Assembly: GCA_903875135.1 (NCBI GenBank)
Contig: CAIQUZ010000109.1
Span: 124,001-188,000, forward strand
Source of the DNA: an uncultured beta proteobacterium
Lineage (GTDB): Bacteria > Pseudomonadota > Gammaproteobacteria > Burkholderiales > Burkholderiaceae
Length of the DNA: 64,000 nucleotides
Reading direction: 5' to 3'
Position 1 is the first letter of the stretch; each line of letters opens with the position of its first letter. A program made the position numbers and the translations under genes. Below are positions 1-9,548 of the stretch, piece after piece. The notes beneath the pieces are model-generated. The model saw only the letters and a program-made list of their open reading frames with translations, was not told the origin of the DNA and searched no databases.

Positions 1-1192
1 CATTTTTTTCTAATTCAGCAAGTTCATTTCTGGTCTGATTAACGACATTTTGAGAATGCGCCCATTGATCATCAAGCTCTGGTAGTCCTGCTTCATGATC
101 GGATAATTCTTGCTGACAATCGGTATCTTGATTTTGAGCATGTTCTAAATCAAGATTGACTTGACTGAGTTGTGTTTGCGCATGATCAAACTGAGCCTGC
201 CAACGAGTACCCTGCTGCAACAGATTTTGTAATTGATGCGTTAGGCGCTCTTTTGACTCATTCGCAAAGCGAATTTCAGATTCCAACCGAGAAATAACGG
301 CATTGACCTCATATAAATCCCCCTGGGCAGTTGAGACGTTATTTTGTAAATCAAATTGATGAGTTCTTTTTGCTTCAAGTTCCGCTTCAGTAGATCGTAA
401 GTTGGCCATGCGTTCTTCTAACTCTACTTGCAAGTTACGAATCGTATCTGTTTGATGTTTTTGGGCTTGTTCGCCTTCTAACATGCGCATGACCCAAAGC
501 AATTGCTGCTGCTGTTGCATATTTTGTTGATATTCGGTGAACCGATTCGCCACCTCTGCTTGAGACTCTAACTTGAGTAACTGGGCATCAAGTTCTCGTA
601 ATATATCTCTAACTCGTGTCAAGTTTTCTTGGGTATCTTCTAGCCGCGATTCGGTCTCTTTCCGACGCTCTTTGTATTTCGAAACGCCAGCGGCTTCTTC
701 TAAAAACACTCTTAACTCTTCAGGTTTTGACTCAATAATCCGAGAAATCATTCCCTGACCAATAATGGCGTAGGCGCGTGGGCCTAGTCCTGTCCCCAAA
801 AACATGTCTTGAATATCTTTGCGACGCACAACTTGTTGATTAATTAAATAGTTGGAAGCGCCGTCTCGGGTCAACACTCGCTTAACAGAAATTTCACCAA
901 AACTTGACCACTGCCCTTGAACCCGTCCATCTGTATTATCAAAGACGAGTTCAACACTAGCTCTGCCAGAAGGTTTTCGTAGTCCAGAGCCATTAAATAT
1001 GACATCTTGCATCGATTCACCACGCAACTCGCTGGCACGGGACTCTCCTAAAACCCACCTTACTGCATCGATGATGTTCGATTTTCCGCAACCGTTGGGG
1101 CCGACGACGCCAATAAGTTGACCGGGTAACTCGAAATTAGTCGGGTCAACAAAGGACTTAAAGCCTGCAAGTTTAATTGATTTGAGTCTCAC
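1..1192 (-). CDS. smc: Chromosome partition protein SMC, N-terminal part
   Basis: SMC is the chromosome condensation and segregation ATPase. Only its first ~397 residues are in the window; the rest runs off the left edge, so the ORF track misses it. Translation starts at a GTG (VRLKSIKLAGFKSFVDP). The Walker A motif GPNGCGKS is at about residues 31-38, followed by the IIDAVRWVLGESRASELRG segment typical of SMC. The head continues through GQGMISRIIESKPEELR, and after EEAAGVSKYKERR it passes into a long charged coiled coil. The hinge and C-terminal head are not visible. It is divergent from dapD. The family assignment is very secure. Confidence 0.96.
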   Translation of the reverse strand, partial: MRLKSIKLAGFKSFVDPTNFELPGQLIGVVGPNGCGKSNIIDAVRWVLGESRASELRGESMQDVIFNGSGLRKPSGRASVELVFDNTDGRVQGQWSSFGEISVKRVLTRDGASNYLINQQVVRRKDIQDMFLGTGLGPRAYAIIGQGMISRIIESKPEELRVFLEEAAGVSKYKERRKETESRLEDTQENLTRVRDILRELDAQLLKLESQAEVANRFTEYQQNMQQQQQLLWVMRMLEGEQAQKHQTDTIRNLQVELEERMANLRSTEAELEAKRTHQFDLQNNVSTAQGDLYEVNAVISRLESEIRFANESKERLTHQLQNLLQQGTRWQAQFDHAQTQLSQVNLDLEHAQNQDTDCQQELSDHEAGLPELDDQWAHSQNVVNQTRNELAELEKN

Positions 1193-1329
1193 AACGTTCT
1201 AAATTTTTCAACTATAAATCATGATGATATCAAGTCTTTCGAAATGTCCTTGAGTTTTTCCCTGATTCACCAACAAAGAGATAAAATAAGTATCTTAAAT
1301 AACTGAAATTTATCATTAATTACTCCAAT

Positions 1330-2169
1330 ATGACCACACAATCAAACGAACAACTGCAATCTATCATTAACCCTGCTTGGGATAATCGCACTCAAATTAC
1401 GGGTCAAAACGCTACTTCTGAGCTTCGTTCCTGTGTGGCGCAGGTGATCGAGGGACTTAACAGTGGTGAGCTTAGAGTTGCTACGAGAGAGTCAGTTGGC
1501 ATCTGGACTGTTCATCAGTGGGTTAAAAAGGCAGTTCTTCTATCATTTAAGTTACAAGATAATGAAGTGATGAGCGCAGGTGGGTATACCCAATTTTTTG
1601 ATAAAGTACCGTCAAAATTTGAAAAATACACCCATGCTGACTTTGTGGCAGGTGGCTTTAGAGTTGTCCCTCCTGCTGTCGCAAGACGTGGTTCCTTTAT
1701 CGGCAAGAGTGTTGTATTGATGCCCTCATATGTCAATATCGGTGCCTATGTTGACGAAGGCTCGATGGTCGACACCTGGGCCACGGTCGGATCATGCGCC
1801 CAAATTGGTAAAAATGTCCATCTATCTGGTGGGGTTGGTATTGGGGGGGTCTTGGAACCAGTCCAAGCTGGCCCAGTGATTATTGAGGATAACTGTTTTA
1901 TCGGTGCTCGCTCAGAAGTTGTTGAAGGAGTGATTATTGAAGAAAATAGCGTTTTATCAATGGGCGTCTATATTGGTCAAAGCACTAAGATTTATGATCG
2001 TGAAACCGGCGAAGTTCATTATGGCCGTGTTCCTGCTGGCTCTGTTGTAGTGCCTGGGTCATTACCTTCTAGTGATGGTAAATACAGTTTATACGCCGCT
2101 ATTATCGTCAAAAAAGTGGATGCCCAAACAAGAGCTAAGACAGCAATTAACGAACTCCTAAGAGATTAA
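1330..2169 (+). CDS. dapD: 2,3,4,5-tetrahydropyridine-2,6-dicarboxylate N-succinyltransferase
   Basis: This enzyme succinylates tetrahydrodipicolinate using succinyl-CoA in the succinylase branch of lysine and meso-diaminopimelate synthesis (cytoplasm). The 279-residue length is normal for DapD. The N-terminal ~100 residues are the helical substrate domain. From about residue 105 the hexapeptide-repeat left-handed beta helix is visible ([26 protein letters not shown], then [21 protein letters not shown]). It is the first gene of a tight operon with an ArsC-like reductase gene, dapE and prmB. The ATG follows a 137-bp divergent spacer shared with smc. Confidence 0.97.
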   Translation: MTTQSNEQLQSIINPAWDNRTQITGQNATSELRSCVAQVIEGLNSGELRVATRESVGIWTVHQWVKKAVLLSFKLQDNEVMSAGGYTQFFDKVPSKFEKYTHADFVAGGFRVVPPAVARRGSFIGKSVVLMPSYVNIGAYVDEGSMVDTWATVGSCAQIGKNVHLSGGVGIGGVLEPVQAGPVIIEDNCFIGARSEVVEGVIIEENSVLSMGVYIGQSTKIYDRETGEVHYGRVPAGSVVVPGSLPSSDGKYSLYAAIIVKKVDAQTRAKTAINELLRD

Positions 2170-2175
2170 TCAGCG

Positions 2176-2535
2176 ATGACGATTACGGTCTACGGTATAC
2201 CGAATTGCCAAACAGTCAAAAAAGCACGTGATTGGCTAGATACGCATGAGATCAAGTACACCTTTCACGATTTTAAAAAGCAAGGTATTACTAAAGATTT
2301 AATCCTATTATGGTTAAAGAAAGTCGATCTCAATCAACTACTCAATCGTTCAGGTATGACATACCGAAACTTAACAGAGCAACAGAAGTTACAGTCGCAA
2401 AATGAGAATGATGCAATCGCTTTGATGATACAAAATCCTTCAATGATTAAACGCCCAGTTCTGGCAATTTCCCAAGAGATTCATCTTGGGTTTAAAGATG
2501 CCGACTACGTATCCTTCTTTGGAACAACTTCATGA
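2176..2535 (+). CDS. ArsC/Spx-family reductase-like protein (YffB type)
   Basis: A 119-residue thioredoxin-fold protein of the ArsC/Spx/YffB family. It opens with [19 protein letters not shown], where the single conserved Cys sits at about residue 11 and no CXXC partner is present. The C-terminal half has IKRPVL at about residues 95-100, matching the RP[IVL]-type segment of ArsC-like folds. In many proteobacteria this small gene sits between dapD and dapE, as here, with 6 bp upstream and an ATGA overlap with dapE downstream. Its biochemical role is not established; arsenate reduction should not be assumed from the fold. Confidence 0.88.
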   Translation: MTITVYGIPNCQTVKKARDWLDTHEIKYTFHDFKKQGITKDLILLWLKKVDLNQLLNRSGMTYRNLTEQQKLQSQNENDAIALMIQNPSMIKRPVLAISQEIHLGFKDADYVSFFGTTS

Positions 2536-3701
2536 CGATTGTACTTTCACCAACACAAGCTTTAGCTCGAGGACTCATCGCACATCCTTCAGTAACTCCT
2601 CAAGATGGCGGTATACAGGATCTAATTGCTCATCGACTTAAAAAACTTAACTTTAGTTGTGAAACGATCATGAGCGGTCCAGCAGATTTTCGGGTTACCA
2701 ATTTATGGGCCATCCGAAGGGGCGCCGCAGGGCAAGATGGAAAATGCCTAGTCTTCGCTGGTCATACCGATGTAGTACCTCCGGGCCCCCTCGATAAATG
2801 GGAGTCTGATCCGTTTACTCCAGAAATCCGTAATGGTAATTTATACGGTCGTGGTGCCGCAGATATGAAAAGCTCCCTCGCCGCATTTGTCGTTGCTACC
2901 GAAGAGTTTGTGACAGATTATCCAAATCATTCTGGCCATATTGCTTTTTTACTCACCAGTGATGAGGAAGGTCCTAAAAATACAGACGGTACCGTTGTGG
3001 TGGTAAACCGTTTACAAGAGCGTCAAGTCAAATTAGATTACTGCATCGTAGGCGAACCGACGAGTTCAGAAAAATTTGGTGATATGGTCAAAAATGGCCG
3101 CCGTGGATCCTTATCGGCAAAACTCACTGTCAAGGGTATCCAAGGTCACGTTGCCTATCCTCATTTAGCAGAAAACCCGATTCATCTTGTTTCACCGGTG
3201 ATCGCTGAATTAGCAAATATGCAATGGGATCAAGGTAATGAGTACTTTCCTCCAACTACTTGGCAAACATCCAACTTTCAATCCGGAACTGGTGCACTGA
3301 ATGTAATTCCAGGGGAAGCGGTGATTGATTTCAACTTTCGCTTTGCGACCTCAAGCACTGCACAAGGGCTGATTGAGCAAGTGGAAAAGATTCTGTTAAA
3401 ACATCAACTCCGATACGACATCTCTTGGAACCAGGCAGGTGAACCATTTCTAACGCCGGAAGGTTCGCTTTGCCAAGCGATCAGCAAAGCAATACACGAG
3501 GAGGTTGGGGTCCAAGCGGTACTTTCCACTACCGGAGGAACTAGTGATGGCCGTTTTATTGCCAAAATTTGTCCGCAAGTGATTGAATTCGGTCCGATCA
3601 ACGCGACGATTCATAAAGTGAACGAACATGTCAATTTGGCGGATATCGAATCTCTCAAAAATATTTATCGCCGGACTCTCAACGAACTCATTCTGACATA
3701 G
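2532..3701 (+). CDS. dapE: Succinyl-diaminopimelate desuccinylase
   Basis: DapE removes succinate from N-succinyl-LL-diaminopimelate, the step after DapD and the transaminase in lysine synthesis. It is an M20-family di-zinc hydrolase. Metal ligands are visible in [11 protein letters not shown] (His, about residue 79), RGAADMKSS (Asp), DEEG (Glu pair) and near the C terminus in [15 protein letters not shown] (His). At 389 residues it is slightly long but within the family range. The start overlaps the upstream reductase stop as ATGA, which implies translational coupling; its own stop shares one base with the prmB GTG. Confidence 0.96.
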   Translation: MTIVLSPTQALARGLIAHPSVTPQDGGIQDLIAHRLKKLNFSCETIMSGPADFRVTNLWAIRRGAAGQDGKCLVFAGHTDVVPPGPLDKWESDPFTPEIRNGNLYGRGAADMKSSLAAFVVATEEFVTDYPNHSGHIAFLLTSDEEGPKNTDGTVVVVNRLQERQVKLDYCIVGEPTSSEKFGDMVKNGRRGSLSAKLTVKGIQGHVAYPHLAENPIHLVSPVIAELANMQWDQGNEYFPPTTWQTSNFQSGTGALNVIPGEAVIDFNFRFATSSTAQGLIEQVEKILLKHQLRYDISWNQAGEPFLTPEGSLCQAISKAIHEEVGVQAVLSTTGGTSDGRFIAKICPQVIEFGPINATIHKVNEHVNLADIESLKNIYRRTLNELILT

Positions 3702-4588
3702 TGTCTCAGCCACCCTTCTCTTTTAACGATGCATGCGATGTCATTAGCGATCAACTCTCGAATACAGATTTATCGTTTGGGCACGGCGCTACTGATGCGG
3801 ATTCAGAAGCATTATGGATCTTGTCTCATTGTTTAAACATTGCCCCAATCGATGCTTTGGACCGGCTGGAAGAGCCTTATCCCCCAGCCCCATTTGATCG
3901 TGCAGTACTGATTGCCCAAACCCGCATCACTACCAAAAAACCTCTAGCGTACATTCTTGGTGAAGCCTGGCTGATGGGCTATGACTTTATATGTGATGAG
4001 CGCAGTATCGTCCCTCGGTCGTTGATCGCTGAATTGATTTTTGAAGATGACCTTGAACCCTGGTTACCCCCTGGGGGACGAGCATTGGATTTGTGCACGG
4101 GCAATGGATCTTTGGCCATACTTCTTGGCTCGTATTGTCCAGATATGATCATTCATGCTTCAGATATTAGTGCGCCAGCACTTGAGCTCGCAAAACTCAA
4201 TATTGAAAAATACCATCTCGAGGATGCTATTGAATTATTTTGTGGCGACCTTTTTGAACACCTTCCAGACCCAACGGAGAATGAAAAATACGATCTGATC
4301 ATTTGTAATCCACCCTACGTTAATTCCGATACGATGACAAAACTCCCACAGGAGTATTTGAAAGAACCTGCCTTAGCCCTTGCTGGTGGCTCAGATGGCA
4401 TGTCTATCATTAGAAAAATCATTGAACAAGCAAAAGATTATCTCTATGATCACTCTGCGTTGGTACTTGAAATTGGCAATGAATATGCAAATTTCCTCCA
4501 AGCTTTCCCAGAACTACCTGTAACTTGGCTAGATGTATCTGCAGGACAACAGCAGATCTGCCTCATCTTGAGTGAAGATTTACCCTAA
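3701..4588 (+). CDS. prmB: Ribosomal protein L3 N5-glutamine methyltransferase
   Basis: An SAM-dependent methyltransferase that methylates a glutamine of ribosomal protein L3. The SAM-binding motif is ALDLCTGNGSLAILL (about residues 125-140) and the glutamine-recognition motif is ICNPPYVNSD (about 198-207). The helical N-terminal substrate domain precedes them. The length (295) suits PrmB, and the SDTMTKLPQEYLKEPALALAGG stretch following NPPY is typical of PrmB/PrmC. PrmB is favoured over PrmC by the dapE-linked context common in Betaproteobacteria. The start is a GTG overlapping the dapE stop by one base. Confidence 0.9.
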   Translation: MSQPPFSFNDACDVISDQLSNTDLSFGHGATDADSEALWILSHCLNIAPIDALDRLEEPYPPAPFDRAVLIAQTRITTKKPLAYILGEAWLMGYDFICDERSIVPRSLIAELIFEDDLEPWLPPGGRALDLCTGNGSLAILLGSYCPDMIIHASDISAPALELAKLNIEKYHLEDAIELFCGDLFEHLPDPTENEKYDLIICNPPYVNSDTMTKLPQEYLKEPALALAGGSDGMSIIRKIIEQAKDYLYDHSALVLEIGNEYANFLQAFPELPVTWLDVSAGQQQICLILSEDLP

Positions 4589-4648
4589 TACTAGAAAGAG
4601 GAATAAAAGTATAATATGAAACTTTACTAATTTCCCCTTCTAAAATAT

Positions 4649-5641
4649 ATGAAAAATCTATCTTTCCAACGTAAATTCCTATCTACTTTGATGGGGGGTC
4701 TCTTTTTGGCAACAACTTCACTAGTTCATTCGCAAGAGTACCCCACTCGTCCTGTATCCATCGTGGTGCCATTTTCAGCAGGTGGACCAACGGATGCGGT
4801 AGCTCGCTTATTAGCTGTTCCGATGACAAAATTTTTAGGACAAACGGTCCTCGTTGAAAACACCGTAGGTGCAGGTGGAACAATTGCCTCCAACCGCGTT
4901 GCAAAATCTCCAAAAGATGGTTACATGGTGCTTTTTCATCATATTGGTATATCTACAGCACCTGCTTTGTACTCAAAATTACCGTACGACACACTGAATG
5001 ATTTTGAGTACATTGGTCAAGTTGTGAATGCTCCAATGACACTGATTGGGCGTAAAAATCTTCCTGCTAATAACTTCAAAGAATTACTCGCCTATATCCA
5101 AACAAATAAAGATAAAGTGACTTTGGCAAACGCCGGTCCTGGTGCTGTATCTCAGTTATGTGGAATGCTCTTCACTAGTCAAGTAGGGGTAGCGCTGACA
5201 CAAGTGCCCTACAAAGGTACCGGCCCAGCAATTACGGATATTTTGGGTGGTCAAGTTGATTTATTGTGCGATCAAACCACCAATACTTTGACGTACATCC
5301 GTTCAGATAAAGTCAAGCTCTATGGCGTAACTACTACGCAAAGACTTTCAAGCTTACCAGAAGTTCCGACCCTAAACGAACAAGGACTCAAAGGCTTCCA
5401 AGTTGTTGCATGGCATGGTATGTATGTTTCTAAAGGCACCCCTCAACCTGTTTTGGATAAATTAAACGCGGCCTTAAAAAATGCCCTGAATGATCCTGAT
5501 GTCAGATCACGTTTGAAAGATCTCAATGTAGAGATCGCCAAACCTGAGGATGTAACACCAGCATCTTTGAAACACCAAGTCGAGTCCGAAGTTAAAAAAT
5601 GGGCGCCGATCATCAAAGCCTCAGGCGCTTACGTTGAGTAA
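4649..5641 (+). CDS. Bug/TctC-family tripartite tricarboxylate transporter solute-binding protein
   Basis: A periplasmic binding protein of the Bug family. A signal peptide covers about residues 1-28 (basic start, then a hydrophobic run ending near SLVHSQ). The mature protein starts with the hallmark YPTRPVSIVVPFSAGGPTD, and later has the Bug-type PYKGTGPAITDILGGQVD. Length 330 is normal. No TctA or TctB membrane genes are nearby, so it is an orphan, as is common in Burkholderiales, and the ligand is unknown (often a carboxylate). It is followed directly by a strong terminator. Confidence 0.92.
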   Translation: MKNLSFQRKFLSTLMGGLFLATTSLVHSQEYPTRPVSIVVPFSAGGPTDAVARLLAVPMTKFLGQTVLVENTVGAGGTIASNRVAKSPKDGYMVLFHHIGISTAPALYSKLPYDTLNDFEYIGQVVNAPMTLIGRKNLPANNFKELLAYIQTNKDKVTLANAGPGAVSQLCGMLFTSQVGVALTQVPYKGTGPAITDILGGQVDLLCDQTTNTLTYIRSDKVKLYGVTTTQRLSSLPEVPTLNEQGLKGFQVVAWHGMYVSKGTPQPVLDKLNAALKNALNDPDVRSRLKDLNVEIAKPEDVTPASLKHQVESEVKKWAPIIKASGAYVE

Positions 5642-5666
5642 TACCTGAAGAATCTTTGTCTTACAG

Positions 5667-5692
5667 AAAGGAAGCTTATGCTTCCTTTTTTT
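5667..5692 (+). terminator. Rho-independent terminator after the Bug-family gene
   Basis: Perfect 9-bp stem AAAGGAAGC / GCTTCCTTT with a TTAT loop, running into seven T residues. The hairpin overlaps the last codons and stop (5676) of the convergent thioesterase gene, so the DNA is both coding and terminator. Confidence 0.9.
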
Positions 5693-6134
5693 CTATGACG
5701 AGTAACGATTGAAATAATGCCCGCGTAGCTTGCGGTATTGATACCGGACGATGCGTTGATCGATCAACATAGACATGCGTATAGGAACCAAGTGCGCATA
5801 ATGTATCCTCTTGATTTTTAAAGATACCTAATCGATACGTCACACTAGAGTTGCCAATTTTTTCTACGCTAACTCCTACAGTCACAATATCTGGAAAAGC
5901 AATGGAGGCAAAAAATTGACATTGATTATTCACTACCAATCCAACCACGTCGCTTTGTTCAATTTGTAAACAGTTATTTTCAACCAAGGTTTGATTCACC
6001 GCAGTATCAAAAAATGAAAAATAGACGACATTGTTCACATGTAAATAAATGTCATTATCAGCCCATCTTGTAGAGATTTGGACTAACTTTGGGAAGTCTT
6101 CACGATGTATTTCAGGTATTGCTGGCATGCTCAT
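5676..6134 (-). CDS. Acyl-CoA thioesterase, YbgC/4-hydroxybenzoyl-CoA thioesterase family
   Basis: A small hotdog-fold thioesterase of 152 residues. The signature near residue 23 reads RWADNDIYLHVNNVVYFSFFDTA, corresponding to the catalytic-Asp DxDxxxHVNN motif of the YbgC/4HBT family. The specific acyl-CoA substrate is not predictable. The ATG overlaps the radA stop as ATGA, so the two are probably co-translated; this is the last gene of the long minus-strand run. Its C-terminal EKKEA tail is encoded inside the hairpin that terminates the opposite gene. Confidence 0.88.
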   Translation of the reverse strand: MSMPAIPEIHREDFPKLVQISTRWADNDIYLHVNNVVYFSFFDTAVNQTLVENNCLQIEQSDVVGLVVNNQCQFFASIAFPDIVTVGVSVEKIGNSSVTYRLGIFKNQEDTLCALGSYTHVYVDRSTHRPVSIPQATRALFQSLLVIEKKEA

Positions 6135-7492
6135 AAGTCTTTCACTAATTGAAGTGCAGTTTCGATTCGGTCGACTGCTATTAACTCCATACTATCAAAT
6201 TGAGATTTCTTTGGCATATTCGCTTTGGGAATGATGGCGCGTTTAAAACCTAATTTGAAAGCTTCTTTCAAACGCTCCTGCCCCCTTGGGCAGGCGCGTA
6301 TCTCGCCAGCTAGGCCAACCTCACCAAAAACGACCAAATCTTTCGGTAATGCCTTACTTTTCATCGAAGATTGAATCGCAAGTAAAACAGCCAAATCCGC
6401 CGCTGGCTCAGTAATTTTGACACCCCCTACGGCATTTAAAAATACATCTTGGTCAAAACAAGCAATCCCAGCATGTCGATGCATGACCGCTAGCAACATG
6501 GCTAGTCTATTTTGCTCTAAACCGACGGCTAACCTTCTCGGATTAGGTACATGAGACTGATCAACCAATGCTTGTATTTCAACTAATAAAGGCCGTGTAC
6601 CCTCTTGCGTTACAAGAACACAAGTACCAGGCACAGACGCTTCCGTTTGCGATAAAAAGAGCGCGGAGGGGTTATTGACACCTTTTAAGCCTTTATCCGT
6701 CATCGCGAAGACACCGAGCTCATTGACGGCACCAAAACGATTTTTGATAGCTCGTACGAGCCGAAATGAAGATTGGGTATCTCCTTCAAAATATAAAACG
6801 GTGTCTACAATATGCTCTAAAACTCTGGGGCCAGCAATGTTCCCTTCTTTGGTCACATGCCCTACTAAAACGATCGATATACCAGAAGATTTAGCCAATC
6901 GAGTTAACTGAGCCGCACATTCTCGAACTTGCGCAACGGAACCAGGTGCTGAAGATAAAGCTTCCGAATAAACTGTTTGTATGGAGTCAATGACGGCAAC
7001 TCTAGGTTTAACAGCCTCTAGGGTAGGTATAATTTTTTCTAAAAGAATCTCTGGATAAACATCCAAATCAGGAGCAAATGATCCAATCCGTTGTGCACGC
7101 AGCGCAATTTGCGCAGAAGACTCTTCCCCCGTCACATACATGACGGACTCACCATGATTACTCAGCCCAGCTAAAGTCTGTAATAATAAAGTTGATTTGC
7201 CAATCCCTGGATCACCACCAATCAAGACAACTCCTGCATCCACCAAACCACCACCCAGAACTCGGTCAAATTCAGGAATTAATGTAGAAATCCGCCCATA
7301 GTCCTCCAACGTGATTTCAGCCAGCTTTTGTGATGGCGTTGTCTTTGTGATTCCAATAAAACGTTGATTAGCCGATTTCTCAAGGAACTCTTCTAATGAA
7401 TTCCACTCATGACAAGATGGACACTGACCATTCCATTTGGGAAAGCTAGCGCCACAGATATTGCATACATATTGAGTTTTAACTTTGGACAC
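6131..7492 (-). CDS. radA: DNA repair protein RadA
   Basis: RadA (Sms) is a RecA-like branch-migration ATPase and helicase in recombinational repair. Order of parts: a C4 zinc finger CNICGASFPKWNGQCPSC (about residues 10-27), Walker A GGDPGIGKST (about 92-101), Walker B at VAVIDSIQT, the RadA-specific KNRFG motif (in AIKNRFGAVNELG) and a C-terminal Lon-protease-like domain. Length 453 is typical. The start is a GTG two bases after the preceding gene; the first residues VSKVKTQYVC match the family start. Confidence 0.97.
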   Translation of the reverse strand: MSKVKTQYVCNICGASFPKWNGQCPSCHEWNSLEEFLEKSANQRFIGITKTTPSQKLAEITLEDYGRISTLIPEFDRVLGGGLVDAGVVLIGGDPGIGKSTLLLQTLAGLSNHGESVMYVTGEESSAQIALRAQRIGSFAPDLDVYPEILLEKIIPTLEAVKPRVAVIDSIQTVYSEALSSAPGSVAQVRECAAQLTRLAKSSGISIVLVGHVTKEGNIAGPRVLEHIVDTVLYFEGDTQSSFRLVRAIKNRFGAVNELGVFAMTDKGLKGVNNPSALFLSQTEASVPGTCVLVTQEGTRPLLVEIQALVDQSHVPNPRRLAVGLEQNRLAMLLAVMHRHAGIACFDQDVFLNAVGGVKITEPAADLAVLLAIQSSMKSKALPKDLVVFGEVGLAGEIRACPRGQERLKEAFKLGFKRAIIPKANMPKKSQFDSMELIAVDRIETALQLVKDL

Positions 7493-7494
7493 GA

Positions 7495-7989
7495 TTAATC
7501 AAGAGGTGAAGTTTGTTTGTTCTCTTGAGAACGTTTTTCAGCATCTTTCTTGCGCTCCTCAAGCTCTACCGCCCGCTCAGCACGCAAACGTTGTTTTTCT
7601 TCATAAGCAGCACGATTATTCGCTCTTTCTTGAACCTTCTTCGGATCCTGATATTCTGCAACTCTTATTTGATCTTTTTCATCTTTTTGCAATTCATTGA
7701 CAAGTCGCTTTCGATCGTGCAGATCTAATTCCTGATCTCGAACAACTTTGCGATCTTTGATGGATTGAGCGCGTGCTTTATCTAAACATCTCTGTACCCA
7801 AAAAAGCGCATAACAAGACTTTACTGAAGCATCATAACGATATTGAATCCACTCTCTTTGTAAATCTAATCGGGTTTGAACCTCATCAAGTTCTTTTAAT
7901 TCCCTTTCCTGAACTTGCCCTGCGTAGACCATGGAAGTATAAATTCCAAGCACGATCAGAAAGATGGGAAAGAAAAAACGCAAAGACAT
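7495..7989 (-). CDS. Hypothetical secreted coiled-coil protein
   Basis: A 164-residue protein I do not recognise by name. Residues 1-23 form a signal peptide (hydrophobic run ending SMVYA). The rest is extremely charged and almost entirely predicted helix, rich in E, K, R and Q, with a Cys pair in SCYALFWVQRCLDKAR at about residues 58-73 that could form a disulfide. The C terminus is an Arg/Glu-rich coiled coil. It ends two bases before radA, so it belongs to the same transcript. Probably a periplasmic protein conserved in relatives; no function can be inferred. Confidence 0.75.
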   Translation of the reverse strand: MSLRFFFPIFLIVLGIYTSMVYAGQVQERELKELDEVQTRLDLQREWIQYRYDASVKSCYALFWVQRCLDKARAQSIKDRKVVRDQELDLHDRKRLVNELQKDEKDQIRVAEYQDPKKVQERANNRAAYEEKQRLRAERAVELEERKKDAEKRSQENKQTSPLD

Positions 7990-7991
7990 CT

Positions 7992-8333
7992 TTAGGTACG
8001 AAGCGCTAAATGGTATAAATTGGTTGACCTAGCCCCACTTCGACAAAATGCAAGAATCGGCTTTGGCATTGACTGAATTAAATCCGCCATTTGCTCTACT
8101 TGTTCTGGTGTAATTGCGCCACTGACAACAGGTAAATAGGCAAATTGCATACCAGTAGAAGTTACCTGCTTTTCAATCTCAACATGTAAGGGTTGATCAT
8201 GACCGCCCTCCATATCAGGACGATTATCAATGACACTTTTATAGCCAAGAGCAGCAATCTGAGGAACTTCTTCTGGGGTAATTTGCCCGACAGTAGAAAA
8301 CTCCTCGTTATGTTGAGTTATTTCTAAAGACAT
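7992..8333 (-). CDS. TIGR01244/DUF442-family sulfurtransferase or phosphatase-like protein
   Basis: A 113-residue protein with a dual-specificity-phosphatase-like fold. The N-terminal part contains ITPEEVPQIAALGYKSVIDNRPD, the family signature, and the C terminus has the Cys-X5-Arg loop FCRSGARS (about residues 99-106). Family members are annotated as beta-lactamase-hydrolase-like proteins or rhodanese-linked sulfur-transfer proteins; the true substrate is unknown. A good ribosome-binding site (GAGGAG) precedes the ATG. It lies just downstream of metZ, which may hint at a role in sulfur metabolism, but that is only context. Confidence 0.85.
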   Translation of the reverse strand: MSLEITQHNEEFSTVGQITPEEVPQIAALGYKSVIDNRPDMEGGHDQPLHVEIEKQVTSTGMQFAYLPVVSGAITPEQVEQMADLIQSMPKPILAFCRSGARSTNLYHLALRT

Positions 8334-8348
8334 TCTTTATCTCCTCAA

Positions 8349-9539
8349 TTAAATTAGATCAAATCCACGTTGTAAATCATTTTTTAAATCAGTCACGTTC
8401 TCAAGCCCAACAGAAATTCTAATGAGCCCTTCAACAATTCCAGCTTTCTCACGATCAGCTTCCGGCATGCGACCATGGGTAGTTGTCGCAGGATGTGTAA
8501 TGGTGGTTCGCGTATCACCAAGATTGGCTGTAATTGAACATAACTGAGTAGCATCAATCACTTTCCAAGCATTCTCTCTTCCACCCTTGACAACAAATGA
8601 AACAATTGCGCCACCCTTGCGTTGCTGACGCATCGCTAACGCGTGCTGTGGGTGCGAAGGAAGTTGCGGATGATACACACGCTCAACCATATTTAAAGAC
8701 TCCAACCAACTAGCTAGTTCAAAAGCTTGATCACTTTGTTTATCAACTCGTAGGGATAAAGTTTCTAATCCTTTTAATAAGACCCAAGCATTAAAGGCCG
8801 ATAAGGTTGGCCCTGTGACGCGATTAAAAGCAAATATTTTCGTAATTAATTCCTCAGACCCTAATATAGCGCCACCCAAAACCCGTCCCTGACCATCTAA
8901 AAATTTAGTAGCGGAATGGATGATCACATCAGCCCCCAACTCAAGCGGCTTTTGTAAAACTGGCGTACAAAAACAGTTATCAACCACCAGCAAAGCGCCA
9001 GAGGCTTTACAAATAAGGCTAATGGCATGAATATCGGCAATCTCCGTTAACGGGTTCGATGGGCTTTCTATATACACCATTTTGGTATTTGGTAGCATTG
9101 CCGATTGAAACTCATTGACTTTGGATAGATCTACATAGGTTGTAGAAATATCAAATTTCGAAAGAATATTGCTAAACATCTGAATCGTTGACCCAAAAAC
9201 TGATCGTGAACAAATAATATGATCACCAGCTTTGAGAACGGTGAGGGATAAGGCAAAAATAGCGGCCATACCAGAGGCCGTGGCAATACAAGCTGGAGCA
9301 CCCTCTAAAGCAGCAAGTCGGTTCTGAAACATCGTTACAGATGGATTGGTGAAGCGAGAATAGATATATCCATTCTGTGCATTGGCAAATCGATCTGCTG
9401 CAATTTGTGAATTCTCGTAAACAAAACTGGATGTTAAAAACATCGCTTCAGAATGCTCATTAAATTCGGTGCGCATCGTTCCTGCACGAACCGCTAAAGT
9501 ATCCATCTGCAAATCAGCCAATTTTTTTTGATCAGACAT
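8349..9539 (-). CDS. metZ: O-succinylhomoserine sulfhydrylase
   Basis: A PLP-dependent Cys/Met-metabolism enzyme that makes homocysteine directly from O-succinylhomoserine and sulfide in methionine synthesis. The PLP lysine is in HSATKFLDGQGRVLGG (about residue 208), and the family signature surrounds it. Length 396 and the N-terminal DTLAVRAGTMRTEFNEHSEA favour MetZ over MetB or MetC. purF lies immediately upstream, a common betaproteobacterial order. The ATG has a clear AAAGGA ribosome-binding site. I saw no SAM riboswitch in the 9-bp gap, so any regulation acts further upstream. Confidence 0.94.
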   Translation of the reverse strand: MSDQKKLADLQMDTLAVRAGTMRTEFNEHSEAMFLTSSFVYENSQIAADRFANAQNGYIYSRFTNPSVTMFQNRLAALEGAPACIATASGMAAIFALSLTVLKAGDHIICSRSVFGSTIQMFSNILSKFDISTTYVDLSKVNEFQSAMLPNTKMVYIESPSNPLTEIADIHAISLICKASGALLVVDNCFCTPVLQKPLELGADVIIHSATKFLDGQGRVLGGAILGSEELITKIFAFNRVTGPTLSAFNAWVLLKGLETLSLRVDKQSDQAFELASWLESLNMVERVYHPQLPSHPQHALAMRQQRKGGAIVSFVVKGGRENAWKVIDATQLCSITANLGDTRTTITHPATTTHGRMPEADREKAGIVEGLIRISVGLENVTDLKNDLQRGFDLI

Positions 9540-9548
9540 ACATATCCT

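Noticed and set aside
573-758. ORF on the plus strand inside smc
   Set aside because: It lies wholly within the clear SMC coding frame on the other strand and has no protein-like motifs.
2176-2535. Arsenate reductase
   Set aside because: The fold is ArsC-like, but the dapD-dapE position and lack of other ars genes fit the uncharacterised YffB-type role better.
9540-9548. SAM riboswitch or T-box before metZ
   Set aside because: Only nine bases separate purF and metZ; there is no room for a leader structure.
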